Below, in pieces: positions 28,441-37,617 of a DNA stretch of 59,634 nt (position 1 is its first letter; each line of letters opens with the position of its first letter). Under the pieces are notes generated by a model. The model was given only the letters and a program-made list of their open reading frames with translations, did no database searches and was not told where the DNA came from. Source of the stretch: JAJRRH01 sp047638815 (GTDB lineage: Bacteria; Bacteroidota; Bacteroidia; Flavobacteriales_D; JABDKJ01); NCBI GenBank assembly GCA_047638815.1, contig JBLIMR010000013.1, positions 1-59,634 on the forward strand, written 5' to 3'. Position numbers and translations under genes: made by a program.

Positions 28441-29316
28441 TTAAAGACTAGACGTTTCTAATGCTCTATTTATCTTCTTGAAGAGGCCTTGTAAAACCCT
28501 TCCAGGTCCTACTTCTTGAATTTCTGTAGCACCATCTCCAATCATATTGTTCATTATTTCTGTCCATCTAACTGGTCCCGTAAGTTGGTTTATCAGGTTG
28601 GTTTTGATGGTCTCTGGATCACACTCTGCTCGTGCTGTAACATTTTGATAAACAGGACATTTTGGTGTGTTAAATGTTGTCGTATTAATGGCCTCTGCCA
28701 AGGCTTCTTTTGCTGGTTCCATTAATGGCGAGTGAAATGCACCACCAACAGGAAGTATAAGTGCTCTCTTAGCGCCAGCTTCTTTCAGTTTTTCACAGGC
28801 TTCTTCGACTGCCTTCAATTCTCCTGAAATTACCAATTGACCTGGACAATTGTAATTTGCGGCAACAACAATTCCATTAGATTCTTCGCATACTTTTTCC
28901 ACAACAGCATCCTCAAGACCTAATATTGCTGCCATGGTTGAGCTTTGCTTTTCACAAGCGCTTTGCATGGCAAGCGCTCGTGTCTTAACAAGCCTAAGTC
29001 CATCCTCGAAGTCTAGGCACCCTACTGCAACAAGAGCCGATATTTCTCCAAGGGAGTGTCCCGCAACCATATCTGGCACGAATTCCAATTCTTTGACTTT
29101 TGCTAATATAGTTGAATGAAGGAAAATTGCAGGTTGAGTAACCTTCGTCTGTTTCAATTCTTCTGGTGTACCCTCAAACATAACATCAGTTATGTTGAAT
29201 CCTAATATTTCGTTTGCTTTATAAAAAAGCTCTTTTCCAACACTTGATTCTTGGTATAGATCTTTACCCATACCTGTATATTGAGCCCCCTGGCCCGGGA
29301 AGACATATGCTTTCAT
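28441..29316 (-). CDS. fabD: Malonyl-CoA:ACP transacylase
   Basis: 291 aa. It loads malonyl groups onto acyl carrier protein for fatty-acid synthesis. The N-terminal FPGQGAQYTGMG oxyanion motif, nucleophile Ser88 in GHSLGE and His195 in GGAFHSPLM are present. A TAGTTTTG promoter core lies 23 bases upstream, and the GT2 gene follows it on the same strand. Confidence 0.96.
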   Translation of the reverse strand: MKAYVFPGQGAQYTGMGKDLYQESSVGKELFYKANEILGFNITDVMFEGTPEELKQTKVTQPAIFLHSTILAKVKELEFVPDMVAGHSLGEISALVAVGCLDFEDGLRLVKTRALAMQSACEKQSSTMAAILGLEDAVVEKVCEESNGIVVAANYNCPGQLVISGELKAVEEACEKLKEAGAKRALILPVGGAFHSPLMEPAKEALAEAINTTTFNTPKCPVYQNVTARAECDPETIKTNLINQLTGPVRWTEIMNNMIGDGATEIQEVGPGRVLQGLFKKINRALETSSL

Positions 29317-29338
29317 ATATTCAATTATTTACGAGCAC

Positions 29339-29346
29339 CAAAACTA
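29339..29346 (-). promoter_or_regulatory. -7 box (TAGTTTTG) for fabD
   Basis: Minus-strand TAGTTTTG matches TAnnTTTG and lies 23 bases before the fabD ATG. Confidence 0.42.
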
Positions 29347-29436
29347 CATTTTTTTAATCGCTCAGAACTCTCATTCCTAATAATTTTGCCACCTCGACTG
29401 GATCGCACTGAGAAATTTCCTTACTTTGCTAGGTAG

Positions 29437-32400
29437 ATGAAGAATGTCATTAAATATTCTATTCTGTTCCTTGGGTTGATCATTGGGCTGGGACTCAAGG
29501 CTCAAGAGGAAAGCAGTTCCTTTGAGAGGATTTCCGTGAAGGAGGGCTTGTCGCAAGTTTCAGTCTATTCTATAGTTCAAGATAAGGATGGATTCATGTG
29601 GTTTGGGACCGATGACGGACTAAACAGGTATGATGGATATGAAATAAAGGTTTATCGAAACTCAAGTCTTGACTCCAATTCATTAAGTAATAATACTATT
29701 AATTCACTTTATGTCGATAAAAAGGACAACCTCTGGATTGGTACAAATCAAGGACTTAACCTATTCGATCCTTCAATAAACGGATTTGTAAAATATAACT
29801 TTAACTATAAAGATTCTTTAAGTCTTAGTGGAAATGTGATCTGGTGTATGACTGAAGATACACAAGGTCAGTTATGGATAGGAACTAACAATGGGCTTAA
29901 CAAGTTCGATCGAGAACAGAATAGTTTTACACGCTATAAACAAGAACCAAATAATCCCAACAGTTTATCCAATAATAGTGTCAACGCCATGCAGATGGAT
30001 AGTAGAGGCCGTTTGTGGCTTGGGACCAATAAAGGACTCAACCTTTATGATCCATTAATGAATGAATTTGATAGAATTGGTACACTTGGGAAAAATATCG
30101 AAGAATTTTCCGGAGCTGATGTCATTCAATCATTCTCTTTATATGATGAAGATAAGTTTTTGGTAGGAACTAATAAAGGCCTATATTCTTTGGAAAATGA
30201 TTCTCTATCATCATATGGCAGTAAATATTTGGGTAGACAAAGAATTATTGCCATGCGCCAAGATTCAAATGGTGATATATGGATAGGAACAGACAACGGA
30301 ATTGTAAGGTATATCAAAGATGAAAATAGATGGGTGAGACACAAACATAATGTAGATAAATTGAAAAGTTTATCCAATGATTATGTCACATCAATATACG
30401 AAGATGAAACAGGTATTATATGGATAGGGACATATAGTGGTGGGGTCAACAAATATTATAAAGAACAGCAGCAATTTGTTCATTTTCAGAAAAATAATTC
30501 TGACTTTAGAAAAGTACCGTCAGATAAAATTTTATCATTGATGGAACAGGATAATCAGGATCTTTATATAGGGACCATCGATGGGTTGATAAAGCTTAAT
30601 TTGGAGACATTTAAACTGGATAAGGACAAGATGGTGCGGTTAGTGAATGGGATCGGAAGTCCTGCAATTACAGCATTGCAAAAAATTCCAAATGATTTCA
30701 TCGCGGTAGGAACGTCAAGAGATGGCTTGCTTTTTTACGATCGCAAAGAAAAAAGTATTCAGCAATTTATGTCTGACCCTGAAGACTCAACAAGTCTTTC
30801 CGAAAATGGAATAACAAGTTTGTTGTATGCCCACAATTATTTATGGATTGGTACAGAAGGTGGCGGGCTGAATAGATATTCGTTTTTTAACAAGAAGTTT
30901 AAAAGATTTAAATATGATCCGTCAAATGAATCATCAATAAAGGGGAATAATATTTCGTCATTGGCTAAAGGTAAGGATGGAGAAATATGGGTCGGTACGG
31001 AAACTGCGGGAATTTTTAGATTGAAATTGGGCAGTAAAGTTTTCGAGCAGTTTGATTTTAAACCTCTTGACGAATCAGGATTGTCTGATAATTACGTCTT
31101 GTCATTGCATTACTCCGCTGGGGTCTTGTGGGTTGGAACTAGGGGAGGAGGTTTGGATAAGCTTGTTACCAAAGACACAACCTGGACAAATTACAATGAT
31201 TCAAGAGGTCTTTCAAATAATGTTGTTTACAGCATTGTAAAAGATAACGATCAATCAATATGGTTAACTACAAATAAGGGTGTCTCAGTATTTAATCCCG
31301 AATCTGAAAGCTTCATAAACTATGATGAGGTGGACGGATTAGGAAATCAGACATTCAACCCAGGTTGTGGTGTGTTGACTTCAAAGAATCAACTTTTCTT
31401 TGGAGGTATTCAAGGGATAGATTTAATAAATTATCAGGAAATTCAGGCCAATCAAATTCCGCCCAAAGTGGTATTTACAGAGTTAGAAGTTTTTAATGCG
31501 GATAGCAACGTATACGAACAGGAGTTTATTCCAGGATTACTTTCAGAGATTGATAATTTCAAATTAAATCCCGAACACCAATTAATTAATATTGGTTTTT
31601 CGGCCATTAGCTATAGACAATCGGATAAGAATCAATACGCATACAGAATTAATGGACTTAATGATGAGTGGGTATACATTGGGAATAGACATTATGTAAC
31701 GCTCTCTAATTTGCCGCCAGGTAATTATACATTACAAGTCAAAGCAGCTAATAATGAAGCGGTGTGGAACGAAGAACCCAAGGAAATTTCGTTCGTGAAA
31801 GAACCCGCATATTATGAGGAAAATTGGTTTAAGTTTCTAGTAATTGTTGGTGTCTTAGCTTTAACTTATGCACTTTATTTAATAAGAGTGAATAGAGAAG
31901 TAAAGTATAGTAAAATGTTGGAAGATAAAGTTGAGACGAGAACAAAAATTATCGCTCAAGAGAGAGATGAAAAAGCTTTGCTGTTACAGGAAATTCATCA
32001 CAGAGTAAAAAACAACTTGCAAATCATTAATTCTCTTTTGCGATTACAATCACATTTTGTTACCGATAAAGAAGCGCTGTGGGCTTTGGATGAGAGTCAA
32101 AATAGGGTTCTTTCGATGGCTGATATTCATGAGAAAATGTATAAGACTGATAATTTATCTGATGTTGATATTCGTGAATACTTTAATGAACTAGGAGCAC
32201 GATTGATTAGTACATATGATCTTAAAGATAGTATCACTCCAGATATTGCCATTTCAGTTCGAAACCTGAATCTTGATACACTTACGCCCTTAGGTCTTAT
32301 TATGAATGAGATCATTACCAATAGTTTGAAATATGGTTTCCCAAACCATCGAAAAGGTGTGATCAAAATATACCTTGATAGATATGAGGATAGCAACAAA

Positions 32401-32577
32401 TTTATACTTGTTATTGGAGATAACGGAATCGGCCTGCCCCCTGGCGAATTATTCGGCTCTGAAATGTCTATGGGCAGCCAACTGATTATTGGACTCTCCG
32501 ATCAAATAAACGGTGAACTCAAAAGACTTCCAGAAGAAGGGACTGTTTACCAACTTATTTTTGAGGAGATTAAATAA
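29437..32577 (+). CDS. Two-component propeller sensor histidine kinase
   Basis: 1046 aa. A signal peptide ends GLKAQ. Residues about 28-690 hold some dozen propeller repeats (for example GFMWFGTDDGLNRYDGY, NLWIGTNQGLNLFDP), forming two periplasmic beta-propellers. A Y_Y_Y domain follows (about 700-790, ending LPPGNYTLQVKAAN). One transmembrane helix lies near 797-817. The cytoplasmic part is a HisKA_2-type kinase with EIHHRVKNNLQIINSLL (His855 the likely phospho-acceptor) and an ATPase domain with the N-box NEIITNSLKYGF, DNGIGLPPG and GLSDQINGEL. Unlike classic hybrid systems it lacks a fused receiver or AraC domain, and no response regulator gene is adjacent. Such propellers usually sense carbohydrate in Bacteroidota, but the ligand here is unknown. 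Confidence 0.93.
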   Translation: MKNVIKYSILFLGLIIGLGLKAQEESSSFERISVKEGLSQVSVYSIVQDKDGFMWFGTDDGLNRYDGYEIKVYRNSSLDSNSLSNNTINSLYVDKKDNLWIGTNQGLNLFDPSINGFVKYNFNYKDSLSLSGNVIWCMTEDTQGQLWIGTNNGLNKFDREQNSFTRYKQEPNNPNSLSNNSVNAMQMDSRGRLWLGTNKGLNLYDPLMNEFDRIGTLGKNIEEFSGADVIQSFSLYDEDKFLVGTNKGLYSLENDSLSSYGSKYLGRQRIIAMRQDSNGDIWIGTDNGIVRYIKDENRWVRHKHNVDKLKSLSNDYVTSIYEDETGIIWIGTYSGGVNKYYKEQQQFVHFQKNNSDFRKVPSDKILSLMEQDNQDLYIGTIDGLIKLNLETFKLDKDKMVRLVNGIGSPAITALQKIPNDFIAVGTSRDGLLFYDRKEKSIQQFMSDPEDSTSLSENGITSLLYAHNYLWIGTEGGGLNRYSFFNKKFKRFKYDPSNESSIKGNNISSLAKGKDGEIWVGTETAGIFRLKLGSKVFEQFDFKPLDESGLSDNYVLSLHYSAGVLWVGTRGGGLDKLVTKDTTWTNYNDSRGLSNNVVYSIVKDNDQSIWLTTNKGVSVFNPESESFINYDEVDGLGNQTFNPGCGVLTSKNQLFFGGIQGIDLINYQEIQANQIPPKVVFTELEVFNADSNVYEQEFIPGLLSEIDNFKLNPEHQLINIGFSAISYRQSDKNQYAYRINGLNDEWVYIGNRHYVTLSNLPPGNYTLQVKAANNEAVWNEEPKEISFVKEPAYYEENWFKFLVIVGVLALTYALYLIRVNREVKYSKMLEDKVETRTKIIAQERDEKALLLQEIHHRVKNNLQIINSLLRLQSHFVTDKEALWALDESQNRVLSMADIHEKMYKTDNLSDVDIREYFNELGARLISTYDLKDSITPDIAISVRNLNLDTLTPLGLIMNEIITNSLKYGFPNHRKGVIKIYLDRYEDSNKFILVIGDNGIGLPPGELFGSEMSMGSQLIIGLSDQINGELKRLPEEGTVYQLIFEEIK

Positions 32578-33234
32578 TTACTCTGGGCAGACAACTTTTA
32601 TCTTACTTGTAATATTTAAGTCAATTGTTGGCCATAGTTTACTTTTACCATCCTCCCCTTTATGTAATAGGCTACAAACTTCATTCAGCGCATCAACAGC
32701 AGGTATAGCGTCCCATGCCGCCAAGTCTATATTTCCTGATAACGAAAGTTCTTCTCCCTTTAACGTATATGCAAGATTCACATCCTTTACCACACCATTC
32801 ATATTTAATGCAGCGTTGCAACGTCCTGTTCGGTTTGTTCCTTTAGCATCTTTTATTATTCCCGATATATTGTCACCACCGGTCATTGCACCGAAAAAAG
32901 ATTTCACTATTTTAGTGTCTCTCTCCGGGTTTTTTGAATTAATAGAACCAGTTAATATGATGAATTGGGTGCCGTTAATTAGTCCTGGTAGATCTTCAGT
33001 AATATTCTTGTTTCCTCCAACTCTACATTGGTCAAATGTTCCACCAACACCAACTTTTTCCGTAAACTTAAAAGCGGTCCAATTAACGGAAGCACTACCT
33101 CCAGGTCCCAATGCATATGTGCATGAAGCTTTTTTCTCTTCATTTTTCTTTTCAGTGATATTCTCCGTTTTAGGTTCAGAAGAACATGAGAATGTTAGTG
33201 TTGCAAGAATTATAATGTATAGCAGGTGTTTCAT
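32578..33234 (-). CDS. YceI-family lipoprotein
   Basis: 218 aa. The lipobox TLTFSC (Cys17) and a Lys/Glu-rich linker precede a YceI-like lipocalin domain: ASVNWTAFKFTEKVGVGGTF, the GSINSKNPERDTKIVKSFFG segment and the terminal IDLNITSKIKV. YceI proteins bind polyisoprenoid or amide lipids in a closed beta-barrel. The stop codon abuts the kinase stop with no gap. Its start faces the MarR gene across a 100-bp region containing a perfect palindrome, so it may be under that regulator. Confidence 0.85.
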   Translation of the reverse strand: MKHLLYIIILATLTFSCSSEPKTENITEKKNEEKKASCTYALGPGGSASVNWTAFKFTEKVGVGGTFDQCRVGGNKNITEDLPGLINGTQFIILTGSINSKNPERDTKIVKSFFGAMTGGDNISGIIKDAKGTNRTGRCNAALNMNGVVKDVNLAYTLKGEELSLSGNIDLAAWDAIPAVDALNEVCSLLHKGEDGKSKLWPTIDLNITSKIKVVCPE

Positions 33235-33295
33235 TGTCTTATTATTTAGAATGCGAAAATAAACAAAATAGAGAGAACAACTTTTTGTAAATATG

Positions 33296-33309
33296 CTATG
33301 CGCGCATAG
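33296..33309. promoter_or_regulatory. Perfect 14-bp palindrome (CTATGCGCGCATAG), candidate MarR operator
   Basis: CTATGCGCGCATAG is its own reverse complement and is unusually GC-rich in an AT-rich gap. It ends 25 bases before the marR-like ATG and lies 61 bases upstream of the YceI ATG. MarR dimers typically bind such palindromes near their own start, so autoregulation plus control of both flanking transcripts is a reasonable inference. Confidence 0.6.
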
Positions 33310-33334
33310 TAATATTCATTAACTTCACGATATT

Positions 33335-33769
33335 ATGAAGCAGGAGGATACAGTTGATTTTCAAATACGAGGAACTTGGGCAAGAATTTCACGTATCTAC
33401 AATAATGAGGCAGTGAAATTTGGAGGAACCATGTCCTTAGGATATATCTTGCTAAACATTGATAAGGACGGAACACCATCGACAAGCCTTGGCCCAAAAA
33501 TGGGCATGGAGTCAACAAGTCTTACACGTAGTTTGAGAAAGATGGAAGATGAAGGTTTGATAAAACGTGTGAAAGATAAAATAGACAAAAGGAGAGTTAA
33601 AATTCATTTAACTGAAGAAGGAAAAAAAATGAGAAAGGTTTCAAAGGACGTGGTACTTCAGTTCAACAACAATTTGCGGAGTAAAATTTCCAAAGAGAAA
33701 TTGGCAATATTTCACGAGGTTATTGGAGAATTAAATGAAATCTTGGACGAGAATAATATTTTTAGTTAG
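33335..33769 (+). CDS. MarR family transcriptional regulator
   Basis: 144 aa winged-helix regulator. The helix-turn-helix region is seen in LGPKMGMESTSLTRSLRKME, followed by the wing DEGLIKRVKDKIDKRRVKIHLTEEG; flanking helices form the dimer interface. It is the first gene before fadN, 30 bases away, so it very likely regulates fatty-acid degradation, with an acyl-CoA or fatty acid as the probable effector (inferred). The palindrome at 33296-33309 is the likely binding site. Confidence 0.92.
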   Translation: MKQEDTVDFQIRGTWARISRIYNNEAVKFGGTMSLGYILLNIDKDGTPSTSLGPKMGMESTSLTRSLRKMEDEGLIKRVKDKIDKRRVKIHLTEEGKKMRKVSKDVVLQFNNNLRSKISKEKLAIFHEVIGELNEILDENNIFS

Positions 33770-33799
33770 ACACTATATAGATAAATAAAATATAATAGA

Positions 33800-36205
33800 A
33801 TGAAAAGAACGATTAAAAAGGTAGCAGTCTTAGGTTCTGGAGTAATGGGATCAAGAATTGCTTGCCATTTTGCCAATATTGGATTGGAGGTTGTTTTGTT
33901 GGACATTGTGCCAAGAGAACTAAACGCTAAAGAGAAGAGCTCAGGAAAAACTTTGGAAGATACTCCTGTCCGTAACCGTCTTGTGAATGATGCTTTAACT
34001 ACTGCGCTTAAGTCTTCTCCTTCACCTATTTATAGTAAGAGATTCATAAATAGAATCACTACGGGTAATTTTGAAGACAATATGAATCTTATTTCCGATT
34101 GTGATTGGGTGATTGAAGTTGTCATCGAGAGGTTAGATATCAAAAAAATCGTTTTTGAGCAAGTTGAGAAACATCGTAAGCCAGGTACACTTATTTCAAG
34201 TAACACCTCGGGTATTCCCATACACCTCATGTTAGATGAAAGAAGCGATGATTTTAAAAAGCATTTCTGTGGGACACACTTCTTTAATCCACCAAGATAT
34301 CTGAAACTTTTTGAAGTTATTCCAACACCTGAAACGGATAAGGATGTAGTCGATTTTTTCATGGAGTATGGAAACAAATATCTTGGTAAGACGACTGTCT
34401 TATGTAAAGATACTCCTGCCTTTATTGCCAATAGAGTGGGTGTTTTTTCCATACAATCTCTCTTTCATTTGGTTGGGGAGATGGATCTCACTGTCGATGA
34501 AGTTGATAAACTTACCGGACCTGCAATGGGAAGACCAAAGTCGGCAACATTTCGAACATGTGATGTGGTTGGTTTAGACACCCTAATCCATGTTGCAAAT
34601 GGGGTCAGAGAAAACTGTCCACATGATGAACGAAAAGATGTTTTTGAGATACCAGCTTATCTTAAAAAAATGGCTGAGAACAATTGGCTTGGAAGTAAGA
34701 CGAAACAAGGATTCTATAAAAAAGTTAAAAATGAGTCTGGGAAAAGTGAAATATTAAGTCTCGATCTTAAAACTTTGGAATATGGTCCTAAGCAGAAAGT
34801 AAAGTTTCCTACACTTGAGTTGGCAAAAACCATCGATGATTTAGCGAAGAGAACAAAGGCCTTGTATAGCGGTATGGATCGAGCGGGAGATTTTTATAAG
34901 AAATCATTTCACAGTCTGTTTTTATATGTTGCTAATAGAATTCCAGAAATTTCAGATGAATTATATAGAATAGATGATGCCCTCAAAGCTGGTTTTGGAT
35001 GGGAGATCGGAGCTTTCGAAAGTTGGGACGCCATCGGAGTGAAAGAAGTTTTGAAAAATCTAGAAACAAATGACACAAAACCTGCTTCTTGGATTTATGA
35101 GATGATTGAATCGGGCATCGATTCCTTCTACACCTTGTCTAATGGAAGGAGGATGTATTATGATATTCCGACAAAAAAATATAAAGAAATCCCTGGTCAA
35201 GATGGTATGATTAAACTATCGAACCTAGAGGAGGATAAGGTTGTTTGGAAAAACGCTGGGGCCACGATTAAAGATATTGGGGAAGGTGTTTTGAATATCG
35301 AATTTCATACCAAAATGAATACCATTGGTGCGGATATTTTGACCGGATTGAATAAGGCAATTGATCTTGCCGAAGCGGATTATAAAGGATTAGTTATCTC
35401 AAATGAAGGTCAAAATTTCTCAGCTGGGGCGAATATTGGAATGATATTTATGATGGCTGTTGAACAAGAGTGGGATGAACTTGATTTTGCTATTAGGACT
35501 TTTCAAAAGACCATGGGTAGAATGAGATTTTCATCGATACCTGTGGTGGCAGCACCACACAACATGACACTGGGCGGTGGATGTGAATTGTCAATGCATT
35601 GTGATAAAGTAATAGCACACTCAGAATTATATATGGGATTAGTCGAGTTTGGCGTAGGTCTTATTCCTGGTGGAGGAGGAACAAAAGAGTTTGCCCTGAG
35701 ATTATCCGATGAGTGGCACAATGGTGATATGAGGATCAATCAATTTAGAAATAGATTTTTAACCATTGGTCAGGCACAAGTTTCAACTTCTGCAGAAGAA
35801 GCCTTTGAGAAAGGATACCTAAGAAAAGGTATTGACGAAATAGTTGTTTCTAGAGATCATCAGTTGGCTAGAGCAAAGGAAGCTTGTCTAGACCTTGCAA
35901 ATGGTGGATATACTCAACCCCTTGAGAGAAAGGACATCAAGGTGTTAGGAAATGAGGCGATGGGAATTGTATATGTGGGAGCAGACACCATGGAGAAAGG
36001 AAATTACATTTCAAAACATGATGGATTGATATCAGAAAAACTAGGATATGTTCTTGCTGGTGGTGATTTATCACAAATAACAGAGGTGTCGGAGCAATAT
36101 CTCTTGGATCTAGAAAGAAAAGCATTTCTTGAGTTGTGCACTGAAAAGAAAACCTTAGAAAGAATTCAAAGTATAATCCAAACAGGGAAAATACTAAGAA
36201 ATTAA
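33800..36205 (+). CDS. fadN: 3-hydroxyacyl-CoA dehydrogenase / enoyl-CoA hydratase fusion (FadN type)
   Basis: 801 aa bifunctional beta-oxidation enzyme. The dehydrogenase comes first: NAD loop GSGVMGSRIA at about residues 12-21, SSNTSGIP, CGTHFFNPPRY and the 3HCDH C-terminal domains to about 450. A crotonase domain follows at about 490-720, with oxyanion and acid/base parts NFSAGANIGM, GGGCELS and GLVEFGVGLIPGGGG (both catalytic glutamates kept). This order is opposite to E. coli FadB/FadJ and matches Bacillus FadN (789 aa). It hydrates enoyl-CoA and oxidises 3-hydroxyacyl-CoA. Confidence 0.94.
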   Translation: MKRTIKKVAVLGSGVMGSRIACHFANIGLEVVLLDIVPRELNAKEKSSGKTLEDTPVRNRLVNDALTTALKSSPSPIYSKRFINRITTGNFEDNMNLISDCDWVIEVVIERLDIKKIVFEQVEKHRKPGTLISSNTSGIPIHLMLDERSDDFKKHFCGTHFFNPPRYLKLFEVIPTPETDKDVVDFFMEYGNKYLGKTTVLCKDTPAFIANRVGVFSIQSLFHLVGEMDLTVDEVDKLTGPAMGRPKSATFRTCDVVGLDTLIHVANGVRENCPHDERKDVFEIPAYLKKMAENNWLGSKTKQGFYKKVKNESGKSEILSLDLKTLEYGPKQKVKFPTLELAKTIDDLAKRTKALYSGMDRAGDFYKKSFHSLFLYVANRIPEISDELYRIDDALKAGFGWEIGAFESWDAIGVKEVLKNLETNDTKPASWIYEMIESGIDSFYTLSNGRRMYYDIPTKKYKEIPGQDGMIKLSNLEEDKVVWKNAGATIKDIGEGVLNIEFHTKMNTIGADILTGLNKAIDLAEADYKGLVISNEGQNFSAGANIGMIFMMAVEQEWDELDFAIRTFQKTMGRMRFSSIPVVAAPHNMTLGGGCELSMHCDKVIAHSELYMGLVEFGVGLIPGGGGTKEFALRLSDEWHNGDMRINQFRNRFLTIGQAQVSTSAEEAFEKGYLRKGIDEIVVSRDHQLARAKEACLDLANGGYTQPLERKDIKVLGNEAMGIVYVGADTMEKGNYISKHDGLISEKLGYVLAGGDLSQITEVSEQYLLDLERKAFLELCTEKKTLERIQSIIQTGKILRN

Positions 36206-36408
36206 GGGAGATAATAAGATTTTAAGATAATAAGACTGCAAGAAATAAAAGACAAAAGAGATCAGAAAATAATAAGACTAATAGATTTTCAGACAGTAAG
36301 AAATAAAGAACAAAGGAGACCAAGACCAAAAGAAACAGAAGACCACATTGCGTAACAACTTGCAAATAGTCTGAAAGTCTTAGCATCTTAACATCTAAAA
36401 AAACAAAC
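36206..36408 (+). repeat. Purine-rich, imperfectly repeated and self-complementary spacer inside the fad operon
   Basis: The 203-bp gap between fadN and fadA is almost all A and G on the plus strand in its first half. Two similar blocks occur: AGAAATAAAAGACAAAAGAGA (36241 onward, shown in part) and AGAAATAAAGAACAAAGGAGA after 36298. TTTCAGAC (36287-36294) and TAAGAC (36273-36278) are complementary to GTCTGAAA (36369-36376) and GTCTTA (36377-36382). There is no coding frame. It may be an untranslated hairpin spacer affecting mRNA processing or stability. Confidence 0.55.
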
Positions 36409-37584
36409 ATGGAAAAAGCATATATAATAGGAGGGTATAGGACAGCCGTTGGTAAGGCTCCAAGAGGTGTTTTTAAGTTTTCACGACCAGATGATTTGGG
36501 CGCGGCAGTAGTGAAACACTTAATGAAAGATTTTCCTCAATTGGATCATAAAAGAGTGGACGATGTTATCGTTGGTAACGCAACACCAGAAGCTGAACAG
36601 GGACTGAATGTCGGGAGAATGATTAGTCTAATGGGTCTTGATACAGATACGGTTCCTGGAATGACTGTCAATAGATATTGTTCTTCTGGGCTAGAAACTA
36701 TAGCAATTGCGTCAGCAAAAATAAATGCTGGAATGGCAGATGTTATCATTGCCGGAGGCGTTGAAGTAATGTCTCCAATACCTTTTGGTGGATGGAGAGT
36801 TGTGCCAAATGCCAAAGTGGCTAAAGAAAATCCAACATGGTATTGGGGAATGGGATTAACAGCGGAGGCTGTAGCCAATGATTTCAATATTACTCGTGAA
36901 ATACAAGATAAGTTTGCATGTGAATCTCATATGAGGGCTATGGCCGCTATAGATAAAGGGAAATTCAAAGATGAGATTGTTCCAATAGATGTAGAGGAAG
37001 TTTTCTTAAAAGATGGCAAAAGAACCGTGAGAAACTATACTGTTGATACAGATGAAGGACTGAGAAGAACGACTACTGAGGAGGCATTAGCAAAGCTAAG
37101 ACCGGTTTTTGATACCAAAGGATCTGTGACTGCAGGTAATTCTTCTCAGACCAGTGATGGTGCAGCGTTCGTTTTAATTGTCTCTGAAAAGATGCTCAAA
37201 GAATTAGGTGTCGAGCCCATTGCTCAATTAAAAAGCTATCATGTTTCGGGTTTAGAGCCAAGAATAATGGGCATGGGGCCAATGTATGCCGTGCCAGAAG
37301 CGATTAAAAAAGCAGGCTTAAGCAAGAATGATATAGAATTATATGAACTAAATGAAGCTTTTGCGTCACAATCTGTTGCAGTTGTCAATGAATTGGACCT
37401 CGATCCAGCCATTGTTAATGTTAATGGAGGTGCTATTGCACTTGGGCATCCACTTGGTTGTACAGGAGCTAAATTAAGTGTGCAACTATTTAGTGAAGCG
37501 AAACGTAGAAAAAACAAATATGGCATCGTCACAATGTGTGTTGGAACCGGTCAAGGGGCCGCTGGGGTATATGAAGTATTTTAA
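36409..37584 (+). CDS. fadA: Acetyl-CoA acyltransferase (3-ketoacyl-CoA thiolase)
   Basis: 391 aa, the same length as Bacillus FadA. It cleaves 3-ketoacyl-CoA with CoA in the last beta-oxidation step. Active-site residues are Cys91 (NRYCSSGLE), His347 (GHPLGCTGA) and Cys377 (MCVGTGQGA). Middle gene of the fadN-fadA-fadE cluster; fadE begins 33 bases downstream. Confidence 0.95.
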   Translation: MEKAYIIGGYRTAVGKAPRGVFKFSRPDDLGAAVVKHLMKDFPQLDHKRVDDVIVGNATPEAEQGLNVGRMISLMGLDTDTVPGMTVNRYCSSGLETIAIASAKINAGMADVIIAGGVEVMSPIPFGGWRVVPNAKVAKENPTWYWGMGLTAEAVANDFNITREIQDKFACESHMRAMAAIDKGKFKDEIVPIDVEEVFLKDGKRTVRNYTVDTDEGLRRTTTEEALAKLRPVFDTKGSVTAGNSSQTSDGAAFVLIVSEKMLKELGVEPIAQLKSYHVSGLEPRIMGMGPMYAVPEAIKKAGLSKNDIELYELNEAFASQSVAVVNELDLDPAIVNVNGGAIALGHPLGCTGAKLSVQLFSEAKRRKNKYGIVTMCVGTGQGAAGVYEVF

Positions 37585-37617
37585 GTAACAGAATAAGACA
37601 TTAAAAACAAAATAATA

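Noticed and set aside
32513..33262. 249-codon plus-strand open frame
   Set aside because: It lies fully antisense to the YceI lipoprotein, which has a lipobox and family motifs; the plus-strand translation has no recognisable features.
34030..34452. 140-codon minus-strand frame
   Set aside because: Shadow of the fadN dehydrogenase domain.
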